Assembly: GCF_004803635.1 (NCBI RefSeq)
Contig: NZ_SSWX01000007.1
Location: 62,001-126,000 of the forward strand
Length of the DNA stretch: 64,000 nucleotides
From: Lampropedia aestuarii
Lineage (GTDB): Bacteria > Pseudomonadota > Gammaproteobacteria > Burkholderiales > Burkholderiaceae_C
Direction: 5' to 3'
This document shows positions 8,516 through 17,070 of this stretch, piece after piece. The position numbers and the translations under genes were made by a program. The stretch's first letter is position 1; each line of letters starts with the position of its first letter. The notes under the pieces were generated by a model. The model did no database searches. It had not been told where the DNA came from and was given only the letters and a program-made list of their open reading frames with translations.

Positions 8516-9298
8516 ATGCCAGACCAGCCCGCCACACCCGCACCGGCACCGGCCGTGCCAGCACCATCTTCCGCTCCGGACTTGCTGCCAGATTTGGCTG
8601 CGTCCCCAATACGGCCTGCTGTGGAGGTGCAACAAAGCCATTGGCGCGAGCGCCTGGAGCGCTTGCTGAGCTTCATGGCGGCCATTGGCTCGCTGGTGCT
8701 GATTGGCAGTATCTCGATGGAAGCGTTTTCAGGCCAGGCATTTATTCAGGACTCGGTGTATGCGCGGATTCAATTGTGGATCTGTGTGTATTTCTTGGTC
8801 GATGTGTCTTTGCTGCTGCTGCTGGGCTCCAGAAAGCGCAGCTATGTGATTGGCCACTTTTTGTTGATTTTGCTCTCCATTCCTTATTTGAGCTTGATTG
8901 ACTATTTCTCGTTAACGTTCTCGCAAGAAATCCAGTACTTGCTCAAATTCCTGCCGATTTTGCGCGGCGGGGTGGCCTTGATTGTTTTGGTCAAAATGGT
9001 GGTGAGCAACAAGCTGACCGGCTTGCTGGTGGCTTATTTGATTTGCTTTTTCTCGCTCTTTTATTTTCAAACACTGATCTTTTATGTGTTTGAAAAAGGC
9101 GTGAACCCATTGGTGACCAACTATGACGATGCACTGTGGTGGGCTTCGCTGACGGTGACCACGCTGGGCTCCAACATTGTGCCGGTGACCGTTTTGGGCA
9201 AGATATCCACCGTGTTTTTGGCCGTCATTGGTTTGACGGTGTTTCCGATTTTCACGGTCTATATCACGTCGCTGGTGCAGCGGATGAATCAGCGCTGA
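8516..9298 (+). CDS. Potassium channel family membrane protein with unusual pore motif
   Basis: A 260-residue membrane protein. After a Pro/Ala-rich cytoplasmic N-terminus (residues 1-40) about five to six hydrophobic segments follow, in the layout of a voltage-gated-like ion channel. The pore region reads SLTVTTLGSNIVPVTVLGK, which keeps the TVTT start of a K+ selectivity filter but has GSN where GYG is usual. The final segment is hydrophobic (VFLAVIGLTVFPIFTVYI). The start is ATG 8516, the first Met before the soluble tail. It stands alone between queD and an IS remnant. Confidence 0.7.
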   Translation: MPDQPATPAPAPAVPAPSSAPDLLPDLAASPIRPAVEVQQSHWRERLERLLSFMAAIGSLVLIGSISMEAFSGQAFIQDSVYARIQLWICVYFLVDVSLLLLLGSRKRSYVIGHFLLILLSIPYLSLIDYFSLTFSQEIQYLLKFLPILRGGVALIVLVKMVVSNKLTGLLVAYLICFFSLFYFQTLIFYVFEKGVNPLVTNYDDALWWASLTVTTLGSNIVPVTVLGKISTVFLAVIGLTVFPIFTVYITSLVQRMNQR

Positions 9299-9373
9299 GC
9301 AATAGATGGCCTGCCAGGGCCAATGTATTGACCCAGCCTTTTCTGCACAGACCAGGCGGTTAACGCACCAACG

Positions 9374-9710
9374 TCAGGCACCAACCTCAGCAGGGGGCAT
9401 ATTGGGTGCCAGGTATGGGCGCTGTTTGTTGTGCAAGCCAACCCAGTCGGCAACCACCCGGCTGGCGTGCTGCAAGCGCTCAAAACTATAGCGGTGCACG
9501 CATGGGTCTTTGAGTGTACGAATGACGCACTCAGCCATGCCGTTTTGCTCAGTGTTGTACGAGCCTGTTCTTCATCTCCGCGCTTGCTTTTTTCTGCCCA
9601 TGGCTTCTTCTCTGAGGGGGCGGAGTCAGAGACTCGGCTGGCTGCAGATACTGTCGTTTTCCCTTGCAGGGCCTCCAAGACCAAGGCCGTTTTACGCTGG
9701 GCCGCCTAGC
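9374..9710 (-). pseudogene. IS3-family transposase remnant, internally deleted (OrfA start joined to OrfB end)
   Basis: Reading the minus strand, 9702 down to 9560 encodes a piece like the N-terminus of an IS3-family OrfA: RKTALVLEALQGKTTVSAAS, then a PSE motif and a KRG stretch. From 9559 to the TGA at 9374-9376 a different frame encodes the end of the OrfB integrase core: YNTEQNGMAECVIRTLKDPC, a conserved Glu in a TEQNGMAE context, then HNKQRPYLAPNMPPAEVGA. The central part, with the first two catalytic acids, is missing. No intact inverted ends were found. Confidence 0.85.
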
Positions 9711-9741
9711 GTTTGCTTTCTTCTTCCGTCCGGATGCCTAT

Positions 9742-9816
9742 CGTGATGTCCTTGCACAGCCTTTTTGGTGCCTTGTGCGACTGCTCGGAGATAGTGAACA
9801 GGCTCTTGGGGTGGCA
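9742..9816 (+). repeat. Diverged copy of the dispersed repeat (3' half)
   Basis: The stretch TCCTTGCACAGCCTTTTT, then GGTGCCTTGTGCGAC and a tail ending GTGAACAGGCTCTTGG, aligns with positions 60-120 without the hairpin half. It directly follows the IS3 remnant. Confidence 0.55.
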
Positions 9817-10031
9817 ATGCAAGTAGCAGCTTGCAAGGATTCATGCGATCATCGAAGCGCCGCCGAGGTTTTTAAGAATTTTTCAACTATTCATTCTGAT
9901 TTTCATGCTTTGACATCAATGTAAGATATTCTGACAACGCCGTATGTGTATCGCTTTGGCAGGGGCGCATATCCCAGAATGTAGGAGTGCTGCGGCATCG
10001 CTTATGAGACCAACCAAGGAGGAAGCTGCTA
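9817..10031. other. Leader region of the urease operon
   Basis: About 215 bases between the repeat and ureA. It is AT-rich from 9860 to 9940 and contains TTGACA at 9911-9916 but no well-spaced -10 box. AGGAGG (10017-10022) lies upstream of the ureA ATG. No convincing sigma-54 or NtrC site was recognised. Confidence 0.45.
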
Positions 10032-10334
10032 ATGAATTTTACGCCGAGAGAAATTGACAAGCTGATGATCCATACGCTTGCGCTTATTTCTCAAAAACGC
10101 AAGGATCAAGGGCTGAAGTTGAACCATCCGGAAGCCGTGTCATTGATTTCTGCTGCAGCGCTGGATGGCGCACGCGCTGGGAAAACGTTGGAAGAGGTCA
10201 TGGAGTTGGGGCGCCATGTTCTGAGCCGTGATGACGTGATGGAGGGGGTTGCGGAGATGGTGAGCTTCGTGCAAGTGGAGGCCGTATTTACCGATGGCAG
10301 TCGGCTGGTCACCATTCACAATCCGATCGTCTGA
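10032..10334 (+). CDS. ureA: Urease subunit gamma
   Basis: A 100-residue structural subunit, the usual length for separate UreA. It opens with [20 protein letters not shown] and ends with [15 protein letters not shown], both diagnostic. With UreB and UreC it forms the (alpha-beta-gamma)3 urease that hydrolyses urea to ammonia and carbamate in the cytoplasm. AGGAGG upstream sets the ATG. It is the first gene of ureABC-EFG-D, and ureB follows after 15 bases. Confidence 0.97.
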   Translation: MNFTPREIDKLMIHTLALISQKRKDQGLKLNHPEAVSLISAAALDGARAGKTLEEVMELGRHVLSRDDVMEGVAEMVSFVQVEAVFTDGSRLVTIHNPIV

Positions 10335-10349
10335 TAACGTGGAGCGCAT

Positions 10350-10814
10350 ATGGCAAACTCTGTAGACAAAAAAGCAGCAGCCCCAGCACCTGTGGCCACA
10401 GCGGCTGCGCAGCCGACCAAGGTGCCGGTTGGCGGATTGGTATTTGGTGCTGGCGATATTGAAATCAATGCAGGCTACCCTGTGACCGAAATCACGGTGC
10501 GCAATACTGGCGATCGTCCGATTCAGGTCGGCTCGCATTTCCATTTCTTCGAAGTCAATACAGCGCTGGAGTTTGATCGCAAACAGGCGTTTGGTTTGCG
10601 TTTGAACATTCCTGCGACCACGGCCTTGCGCTTTGAGCCGGGCGATGAGCGCAAAGTATCCCTGGTGCCTTTTCAGGGCAAGCAGCGCGTGCATGGCTTT
10701 AATGGCCTGGTCGATGGCTGGGTGGGCGATGAGAGCACCCACAGTTACCGCCCGCGTCTGGCTGACGCGATGGAGCGCATTGAGCGCTACGGCTTCAAGA
10801 ATAAACCGGAATAA
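10350..10814 (+). CDS. ureB: Urease subunit beta with Ala/Pro-rich N-terminal extension
   Basis: A 154-residue protein, longer than the roughly 100-residue stand-alone UreB. The core starts near residue 28 ([20 protein letters not shown]) and includes [11 protein letters not shown] and the conserved [16 protein letters not shown]. The extra N-terminus ([20 protein letters not shown] and a few more residues) is low complexity and probably disordered, and there is a short extra C-terminal tail. GGAG precedes ATG 10350. UreB scaffolds UreC and accepts the accessory proteins during nickel loading. Confidence 0.96.
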   Translation: MANSVDKKAAAPAPVATAAAQPTKVPVGGLVFGAGDIEINAGYPVTEITVRNTGDRPIQVGSHFHFFEVNTALEFDRKQAFGLRLNIPATTALRFEPGDERKVSLVPFQGKQRVHGFNGLVDGWVGDESTHSYRPRLADAMERIERYGFKNKPE

Positions 10815-10841
10815 CGCGACACTTGCAACAGGGGTTCAACA

Positions 10842-12560
10842 ATGGCAAAGATTTCTCGGCAGCAATATGCGGACCTGTATGGCCCGACGACCGGTGACAA
10901 AATCCGCTTGGCGGATACTGACTTGTTCATCGAGATTGAAAAAGATCTGCGCGTTTACGGTGAAGAGGCGGTGTATGGCGGTGGCAAGACGCTGCGCGAC
11001 GGCATGGGCTATGACAATGAGCTGACGCAAGCGGCCGGATCGCCGGATCTGATCATCACCAACGTCACCATCGTCGATGCGATCCAGGGCGTCATCAAGG
11101 CCGACGTTGGCATCAAGGATGGGGTGGTGTGTGGCATCGGCAAGGCAGGAAATCCTTCTGTGATGCCGGGCGTGACGCCAGGTTTGGCTTTGGGCCCCGG
11201 TGTGGATGCGATCTCTGGTGAGCACCTGATTCTGACCGCCGGCGGCATTGATGCGCACGTGCACTTCATTTCTCCGCAGCAGGCACAGGCGGCGTTGAGC
11301 AATGGCGTGACCAGCTTGTTTGGCGGTGGGATTGGCCCCTCGGATGGCACCAATGGCACAACAATCACGCCTGGCACTTGGAATATCGAGATGATGTTGC
11401 GCGCCTTTGATGCGTTCCCGGTCAATGCGGGGGTGCTTGGCAAGGGCAACTGCTCCTCGCCGTTTCCCTTGGACGAGCAAATGCGCGCGGGTGCCATGGG
11501 CTTGAAAATTCACGAGGACTGGGGCTCGACGCCAGCGGCGATCCGCGTGGCACTTGCGGCCGCTGACCGCCATGATGTGCAGGTTGCGATTCACACCGAT
11601 ACGCTCAACGAAGCCGGTTTCGTCGAAAGCACCATTGCTGCCTTTGAAGGCCGCACCATCCACACCTACCACACGGAAGGCGCGGGCGGCGGTCATGCGC
11701 CTGACATTATTCGCGTTGCCAGTCTGTGCAATGTGTTGCCAAGCTCGACGAATCCGACATTGCCGTTTGGCATCAACTCGCAAGCCGAGTTGTTTGATAT
11801 GACCATGATTTGTCACAACTTGAATCCCCGCATTCCGACCGATGTGGCTTTTGCTGAGAGCCGAGTGCGTGTGGAGACCATTGCCGCCGAGAATGTGCTG
11901 CATGACATGGGCGCTATCTCGATTCTGTCGAGTGACAGCCAGGCGATGGGCCGCGTTGGTGAAAACTGGCTGCGCACCATCCAGACCGCGCATTTGATGA
12001 AAAGCCGCATGGGCGCTTACGAGGGCGACAGCTCAGGCAATGACAATGCGCGCGTGCTGCGTTTTGTGGCCAAGGTCACCATCAATCCGGCCATCGCGCA
12101 GGGCGTCAGCCATGTGATTGGCTCGATCGAGGTTGGCAAGATGGCCGATCTCGTGCTGTGGGAGCCAGCCTTCTTTGGCGTCAAGCCGAAGATGGTGATC
12201 AAGGGTGGGGCGATTTCTTGGGCGCAGATGGGGGACCCTAATGCCTCCTTGCCAACGCCTCAGCCGGTGCTTTTCCGGCCGATGTTCGGCGCGATGGGCT
12301 CGGCCCTGAGTAAAACCCGCGTGACTTTTACCTCGCGTGCAGGCTACGAGGCCGGCATCAGCGACCGCTACAACCTGCAATCACAAGTGATGCCAGTTTA
12401 TGGCACGCGCACAGCCACCAAGCATTCGATGGTGCGCAACAACTGTATGCCTGTGATTGAGGTGAATCCGGAAACCTTTGCAGTGCGGGTCAACGGCAAG
12501 CACGCCACGATCAAACCTGCCGAGAGTATTCCGATGTCGCAATTGTATTTTTTCAGCTAA
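10842..12560 (+). CDS. ureC: Urease subunit alpha (catalytic)
   Basis: A 572-residue amidohydrolase containing the di-nickel site. Visible ligands are HVHF (two His), the lysine to be carbamylated at residue 222 in GLKIHEDWG, the histidines in [10 protein letters not shown] and [11 protein letters not shown], and an Asp in LSSDSQAMG. The mobile flap has [11 protein letters not shown] with the conserved Cys and His. All residues needed for activity appear intact, so an active urease is expected. It lies 27 bases after ureB. A 151-base gap with a hairpin separates it from ureE. Confidence 0.98.
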   Translation: MAKISRQQYADLYGPTTGDKIRLADTDLFIEIEKDLRVYGEEAVYGGGKTLRDGMGYDNELTQAAGSPDLIITNVTIVDAIQGVIKADVGIKDGVVCGIGKAGNPSVMPGVTPGLALGPGVDAISGEHLILTAGGIDAHVHFISPQQAQAALSNGVTSLFGGGIGPSDGTNGTTITPGTWNIEMMLRAFDAFPVNAGVLGKGNCSSPFPLDEQMRAGAMGLKIHEDWGSTPAAIRVALAAADRHDVQVAIHTDTLNEAGFVESTIAAFEGRTIHTYHTEGAGGGHAPDIIRVASLCNVLPSSTNPTLPFGINSQAELFDMTMICHNLNPRIPTDVAFAESRVRVETIAAENVLHDMGAISILSSDSQAMGRVGENWLRTIQTAHLMKSRMGAYEGDSSGNDNARVLRFVAKVTINPAIAQGVSHVIGSIEVGKMADLVLWEPAFFGVKPKMVIKGGAISWAQMGDPNASLPTPQPVLFRPMFGAMGSALSKTRVTFTSRAGYEAGISDRYNLQSQVMPVYGTRTATKHSMVRNNCMPVIEVNPETFAVRVNGKHATIKPAESIPMSQLYFFS

Positions 12561-12663
12561 GCAGGGCTGCAGCTCCAGGCGGTCTGTAGCGGTGTTTGAC
12601 GCCGGGCTATGGGAGGCTTGGGGCTGACGCGGCGGCACTTGCTGAGTCCACGATGAGGCATAC

Positions 12664-12684
12664 GCGCAACCTGCTCAGTTGCGC
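12664..12684 (+). promoter_or_regulatory. Hairpin in the ureC-ureE gap
   Basis: A perfect 7-bp stem, GCGCAAC/GTTGCGC, with loop CTGCTCA lies 27 bases before the ureE ATG. There is no T-run, so it is not a simple terminator; it could be an mRNA-processing or stability element between structural and accessory genes. Confidence 0.4.
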
Positions 12685-12711
12685 AGGGGCAAACAGCAGA
12701 AAGAGGGAAAC

Positions 12712-13431
12712 ATGATTCTTGTTGAAAAAATTCTTGGCAATATCAAAGATGCGGCATGGCAAGACAAGGCCAAGCAGATGACGATTGACCAGTTGGTGCT
12801 GGAGCAATGGGAGGCGCCCAAGAGCCGTTTGCGCAAAGCCAGCGAGGGCGGCGTTGAGCTGGCGATTTCGCTGTCACGCGATGCGCATTTGCATGATGGT
12901 GACATTCTGCATGTCGATGCAGCGAGCAACACGGCGGTGGTGGCCAAGATTGGCTTGAAAGATGTGCTGGTGATCGAGCTGCAAGGTCTGGAGTCCTTGT
13001 CACCACAGGAGATTCTCTCAACCTGCTTTGAACTCGGCCATGGTTTGGGCAACCAGCACTGGCCAGCGGTGATTAAAGACACCACGGTGTATGTGCCACT
13101 GTCTGTGGACCAGAAGGTGATGGCGTCGGTCATGCGTACCCATGCATACAAGCACATCAAGACTTCGTTTGTCCCGGGTGAGCAGGTGGCTGCCAAATTG
13201 AGCGCGACCGAGGTGCGCCTGCTCTTTGCAGGCGCGGATGCGACACCGCACCACCACCATCCTGCTGTTGTGCAGGCTGATGCGCATGAACACGCGCACA
13301 GCCATGGGCATGCGCATGCACACGGGCACTCGCACGAACACCCTCATTCGCACGAGCACTCCCATGAGCACACGCATGCACACGAGCATTCTCATCCACA
13401 CGAGCACCATGACCACCAGCACAAACATTGA
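12712..13431 (+). CDS. ureE: Urease accessory protein UreE with long His-rich tail
   Basis: A 239-residue nickel metallochaperone that delivers Ni to the UreG-UreF-UreD complex. Residues 1-70 form the peptide-binding domain and 75-145 the metal-binding domain, including GHGLGNQHWP. The C-terminal about 60 residues hold roughly 29 histidines in an alternating xH pattern, far more than the 10-15 of Klebsiella-type tails, so strong nickel storage is likely. ATG 12712 follows AGAGGGAAAC. The 3' end is a 6-bp-periodic DNA repeat that also contains the ureF start. Confidence 0.95.
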   Translation: MILVEKILGNIKDAAWQDKAKQMTIDQLVLEQWEAPKSRLRKASEGGVELAISLSRDAHLHDGDILHVDAASNTAVVAKIGLKDVLVIELQGLESLSPQEILSTCFELGHGLGNQHWPAVIKDTTVYVPLSVDQKVMASVMRTHAYKHIKTSFVPGEQVAAKLSATEVRLLFAGADATPHHHHPAVVQADAHEHAHSHGHAHAHGHSHEHPHSHEHSHEHTHAHEHSHPHEHHDHQHKH

Positions 13432-14149
13432 TGCCGCAGGTGTGGCGCCAGATGTTGGGCTGGGCGATATGGTCCGTGCTGCACGTTTGATGCAGTTTGC
13501 CGATTCAACGCTGCCGGTCGGTGCCTTTGCGTTCTCCAATGGCCTGGAGTCCGCCATACAAACCGGCGTTGTAAGCGATCGCAGCAGCCTGCGCGATTAT
13601 GTCGAGCTGGTCGTGCGCCAAGCCGCTCGTATGGACGGCATTGCGCTGTTGCATGCTTTGCGGGCAGCGCGCGCGCAGGACATTGAGGCGCTGAAGGCTG
13701 CCGATCAAGCGCTGTGGAGTCGCCGGGTCGGTCAGGAGCAGCAGTTGATGCTGGCGCGCATGGGCAAGAAGCTGGCGGAGTTGTCACTGAAAATCGGTGA
13801 CTTTCCGCTGGCGCAAATTTGGCTAACGGCAATCAAGGCCGAACAAACGCCTGGCTGCTTTCCCGTGACACAGGCGATTGTGCTGGCTCAGTTACAAGCC
13901 ACAGACCAGGAGGCGTTTGTGCTGCACCAGTACGGCGTTGCTTCCATGGTGCTTAGCGCTGCGGTGCGCTTGATGCGCATCGACCACTTCGAGACCCAAT
14001 CGGTGCTGTTTGAGATTCAGCAGCGCGTTGGCGAGGATTACGCTGCAGTACGTGATATGGAGCTGGATGACATGTCAGTATTTGCGCCAGTTTTCGATGT
14101 CTTGGTGGCACACCACACCAAAACCCATGTGCGTTTGTTCATGAACTGA
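13409..14149 (+). CDS. ureF: Urease accessory protein UreF
   Basis: A 246-residue, mostly alpha-helical protein that bridges UreD and UreG and gates GTP-dependent nickel insertion. Diagnostic stretches are LMQFADSTLPVGAFAFSNGL and the C-terminal RDMELDDMSVFAPVFDV. ATG 13409 lies inside the His-tail repeat of ureE and overlaps that gene by 23 bases in another frame. Alternatives are GTG 13441 and ATG 13470; 13409 gives the usual family length. The much longer upstream open frame is only the shifted repeat. Confidence 0.93.
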   Translation: MTTSTNIDAAGVAPDVGLGDMVRAARLMQFADSTLPVGAFAFSNGLESAIQTGVVSDRSSLRDYVELVVRQAARMDGIALLHALRAARAQDIEALKAADQALWSRRVGQEQQLMLARMGKKLAELSLKIGDFPLAQIWLTAIKAEQTPGCFPVTQAIVLAQLQATDQEAFVLHQYGVASMVLSAAVRLMRIDHFETQSVLFEIQQRVGEDYAAVRDMELDDMSVFAPVFDVLVAHHTKTHVRLFMN

Positions 14150-14187
14150 ACGCACACACTGAACGAACTATTTTCTAGAAAGACGCC

Positions 14188-14832
14188 ATGAAGAAAATTA
14201 CCCGCATTGGTATCGGTGGCCCGGTTGGATCGGGCAAAACCGCGGTGATTGAGGTCATCATTCCGCGCTTGATACAAATGGGCATCAAGCCTTTGGTGAT
14301 TACCAATGACGTGGTCACCACTGAGGATGCAAAGCAGGTTCGCCGCACGCTCAAGGGAGTCCTGGTTGAGGAGAAGATCATCGGCGTTGAGACTGGCGCC
14401 TGCCCGCACACGGCTGTGCGTGAGGACCCGTCCATGAACATTGCTGCGGTGGAGGAGATGGAAGCGGCTTTTCCTGACAGCGATGTGATCTTCATCGAGT
14501 CCGGTGGCGACAACCTGACCTTGACCTTCAGCCCTGCGCTGGCGGACTTTTATATCTACGTGATTGACGTGGCCGGTGGCGACAAGATTCCACGCAAAAA
14601 TGGCGCCGGCGTTTGCCAGTCGGACATCCTGGTGATCAACAAACAGGATTTGGCACCGTATGTTGGCGCCAGCCTCGAAGTGATGGACCGCGACTCCAAG
14701 CTCATGCGAGGTAAAAAACCATTTGTGTTTACCAACTGTAAGACCGGCGAGGGGGTTGACCAGTTGATTGACTTGATTTTGGACATGGCCTTGTTCGATG
14801 TGCAGGTTAACCGCGCCGCTGCTGCCTTGTAA
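14188..14832 (+). CDS. ureG: Urease accessory GTPase UreG
   Basis: A 214-residue SIMIBI-class GTPase that couples GTP hydrolysis to nickel transfer from UreE to urease. The P-loop is [10 protein letters not shown] (residues about 10-19). The nickel-binding CPH motif is in [13 protein letters not shown], and ESGGDNL and [10 protein letters not shown] supply the remaining G motifs. It is 38 bases downstream of ureF. All catalytic features are intact. Confidence 0.97.
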   Translation: MKKITRIGIGGPVGSGKTAVIEVIIPRLIQMGIKPLVITNDVVTTEDAKQVRRTLKGVLVEEKIIGVETGACPHTAVREDPSMNIAAVEEMEAAFPDSDVIFIESGGDNLTLTFSPALADFYIYVIDVAGGDKIPRKNGAGVCQSDILVINKQDLAPYVGASLEVMDRDSKLMRGKKPFVFTNCKTGEGVDQLIDLILDMALFDVQVNRAAAAL

Positions 14833-14852
14833 GGGATAGGTGAGAGCTGGCG

Positions 14853-15788
14853 ATGACATTGCATCCGAAACTCAGTCAGATCGACAGTGCGCCTGAGCTG
14901 CAGGACTTCCAATCGCAGCCAGCACAAATGCCGGCTGCTGCACAAGGCAAGATTGGCGTATTGCGGCTTGGGTTTTCCATGCAAAAAAACCGCTCGGTGT
15001 TGCACGACCTCTACCGCGTTGCACCTTTGCTGGTCCAGCAAGCCCTTTATTGGGACGAGGCGATGCCAGAGCTGCCGATTTGCTCCATCATTTCGGTGGG
15101 CGGCGGGATTTTGCAAGGCGATCGCTACAAAATCGATATCACCGTGGAGCAAGGCGCTTGCGCGCATGTGGGCTCGCAAGGTGCAAACCGCATCCATCAA
15201 ATGGATGCCAATTACGCATCGCAGCACCAGAGCCTGCACGTGGCCGCAGGGGCTTACCTGGAATACTTGCCTGATTTCACGATTCCGTATCGGACATCGC
15301 GCTTTTTTAACCAGACCGACATCGTCGTTGATGCAAGTGCCACGGTACTGTATGGCGAGATGATGATGTCTGGGCGCAAGCACCACCACGCCGATGAGCG
15401 TTTTGGGTTTGATTTGCTGTCCATGGCTGTCAAAGTAACCCGTCCTGATGGCACGGCCTTGTTCAATGAAAAAGTGCTGGTCGGCCAGGCTGACGCCACC
15501 GTGAACTATCCGGCAGTGATGAAGGGCTTTGATGCCTTCGCCAATATTTTGTGCCTCACGCCGCCAGATGTCGCCGAACGCATCGAGGCATTGTTTGAGC
15601 CGCGCTGGGATGAAGATGGCCGGCGCGTGGTGTCCGGCGTTTCGCGCCTGCCCAATAAGGCCGGTTTGACGCTGCGTGTGGTGGGCATTGAGTCCTACGA
15701 TGTGCGCGCAGAGGTACGCCGTTTTTGGAAGATTGTGCGTGAACAGGCCAAAGGACGTACTTTGCCAGAGGAGTTTATCTGGCGCTAA
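14853..15788 (+). CDS. ureD: Urease accessory protein UreD (UreH)
   Basis: A 311-residue scaffold protein that binds apo-urease and forms the nickel tunnel with UreF. The core begins near residue 35 (LGFSMQKNRSVLHDLYRVAP) and includes GGGILQGDRY and GSQGANRIHQMD, typical of the family. The first 30 residues are a variable extension. In many betaproteobacteria ureD precedes ureA; here it follows ureG. It is 20 bases after ureG, so cotranscription is likely. Confidence 0.94.
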   Translation: MTLHPKLSQIDSAPELQDFQSQPAQMPAAAQGKIGVLRLGFSMQKNRSVLHDLYRVAPLLVQQALYWDEAMPELPICSIISVGGGILQGDRYKIDITVEQGACAHVGSQGANRIHQMDANYASQHQSLHVAAGAYLEYLPDFTIPYRTSRFFNQTDIVVDASATVLYGEMMMSGRKHHHADERFGFDLLSMAVKVTRPDGTALFNEKVLVGQADATVNYPAVMKGFDAFANILCLTPPDVAERIEALFEPRWDEDGRRVVSGVSRLPNKAGLTLRVVGIESYDVRAEVRRFWKIVREQAKGRTLPEEFIWR

Positions 15789-15808
15789 GAACCTAAACAT
15801 GTTCTAAG
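15787..15808 (+). repeat. Palindrome resembling the dispersed-repeat tail
   Basis: The motif reads AAGAACCTAAACATGTTCTA, with AGAAC pairing GTTCT. It shares the TAAACA(T/C)GTTCT core with positions 107-118. It lies just after the ureD stop and may weaken readthrough into the urea transporter. Confidence 0.4.
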
Positions 15809-15852
15809 TAGGACGACCCCTGTACGGCGCATATTGTGTGGAGGCAGCAAAG

Positions 15853-16845
15853 ATGAGCAAGACCATGTCAAAAAAGTCGAATTTCCTCGCGGTATGTTTG
15901 CGCGGTTCGGGGCAGGTTTTTTTTATGGAAAACCAGGTCACCGGCGCATTTTTTTTGGCGGCCATCGCCTACGCATCGTATGTGTCGACGCAATGGGCGA
16001 TTGCGATTGGTGCCGTGGTCGGTTTGGTGGTGGCAACGCTCACTGCCAATTGGTTGCAATGTGATCAGAAGTCCATCGATGCGGGGCTGTTTGGCTTCAA
16101 TGGGATTTTGGTCGGGGTGGCGCTGCCGACCTTTGTGGCGGATTCGGCGGCGCTTTGGTTTTTGCTGGTGTTCGGTGCGGCAGCCAGCACGGTGATTACC
16201 TCTGCCGTGGCCTCGACTTTGACCAAAACCTGGGCGATTCCTGGCTCGACCGGCCCGTTTGTGCTAACGGGCTGGTTGCTGGCTGCCTGCGCGTATTCTT
16301 TTGGCGGGCTGGAACTGATCAGCGAGAAGCCGGAGTTGGGCACGGACTATCTGCAGGGGCTGGTCACCATCCCTTCGGCGCCAGAGTTGCTAGAGATTTT
16401 CTTTCGCAATATTGCCCAGGTTTTTTTACTTGGCAGTGCCATCAGCGGTGTGTTGGTGCTGATCGGCATTTTCATGGCTTCAGTACCCGCAGGGATCGCC
16501 GCCGCGCTGGGCTCGCTGATTGCAATGGTTGTGGCAATCGGTATGAAGGCCAACCCGATCGAAGTCTCGCAAGGTTTGTATGGCTTTAGTCCAGTGCTGA
16601 CGGCGATAGCCGTGGGGGTCGTGTTCTTGCAGCCATCCTGGCGCGTAGCGGTGTACGCGGGTCTGGCAACAGTCGTGACGGTGTTTGTGCAAGGTGCGCT
16701 GGACATCATCATGCTGCCTGATGGGCTGCCTTCTTTTACAGCGCCTTATGTGCTCACGATGTATTTGTTCATTGCACCGAAAAAAATGATGGCACCGCAT
16801 CCGCACAGCCATATTCAGTCAGACCATTTGTTGGAAAAGTCGTAA
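15853..16845 (+). CDS. Urea transporter (UT/Yut family)
   Basis: A 330-residue channel-type urea transporter with about ten hydrophobic segments in two homologous halves, as in Desulfovibrio and Actinobacillus UT proteins. LFGFNGILVGVALPTF in the first half and LYGFSPVLTAIAVGVVF in the second are the paired pore motifs. GGAG at 15841-15844 decides ATG 15853 over an upstream GTG. It follows ureD by 64 bases, a gap containing AGAACCTAAACATGTTCT, a palindrome resembling the dispersed-repeat tail. Its place next to urease argues for urea import at low external concentration. Confidence 0.88.
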   Translation: MSKTMSKKSNFLAVCLRGSGQVFFMENQVTGAFFLAAIAYASYVSTQWAIAIGAVVGLVVATLTANWLQCDQKSIDAGLFGFNGILVGVALPTFVADSAALWFLLVFGAAASTVITSAVASTLTKTWAIPGSTGPFVLTGWLLAACAYSFGGLELISEKPELGTDYLQGLVTIPSAPELLEIFFRNIAQVFLLGSAISGVLVLIGIFMASVPAGIAAALGSLIAMVVAIGMKANPIEVSQGLYGFSPVLTAIAVGVVFLQPSWRVAVYAGLATVVTVFVQGALDIIMLPDGLPSFTAPYVLTMYLFIAPKKMMAPHPHSHIQSDHLLEKS

Positions 16846-16867
16846 AGGAAACCTGGGCAAGCTCTGC

Positions 16868-16995
16868 AAAACTCCTTGTTGTGGTCTGAGCACGGTTTCA
16901 GGCGATCCGCTGCGCCAGTCTTGCGTGTCCATCGCTGCGGCTATGGCCTTCCAAAGACGCCTTGCGGCGCATCCCGATACCGCACTCATGCCTGC
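16868..16995 (+). repeat. Diverged repeat, copy 1 (partner at 43530-43660)
   Basis: The two copies are colinear with almost no gaps. Shared blocks include CTGCAAAACT, GTCTGAGC, TCAGGCGATC, GGCTATGGC and GCCGCACT. Both copies keep a plus-strand frame open with related peptides (here LSTVSGDPLRQSCVSIAAAM, there LSPVSGDRLRVAFLSIALAM). It occupies the gap between the urea transporter and amt genes. Confidence 0.65.
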
Positions 16996-17070
16996 AACGA
17001 GGGGTGAGTAGAGCGTCCTTCGTCGATAACGCAACAACCGCCCAATCTGGGCTTCAACGGGAGACATGTA

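Noticed and set aside
13226-13408. N-terminal extension of UreF read through the His-tail repeat
   Set aside because: The extra residues are the frame-shifted ureE repeat; UreF proteins normally start near 13409.
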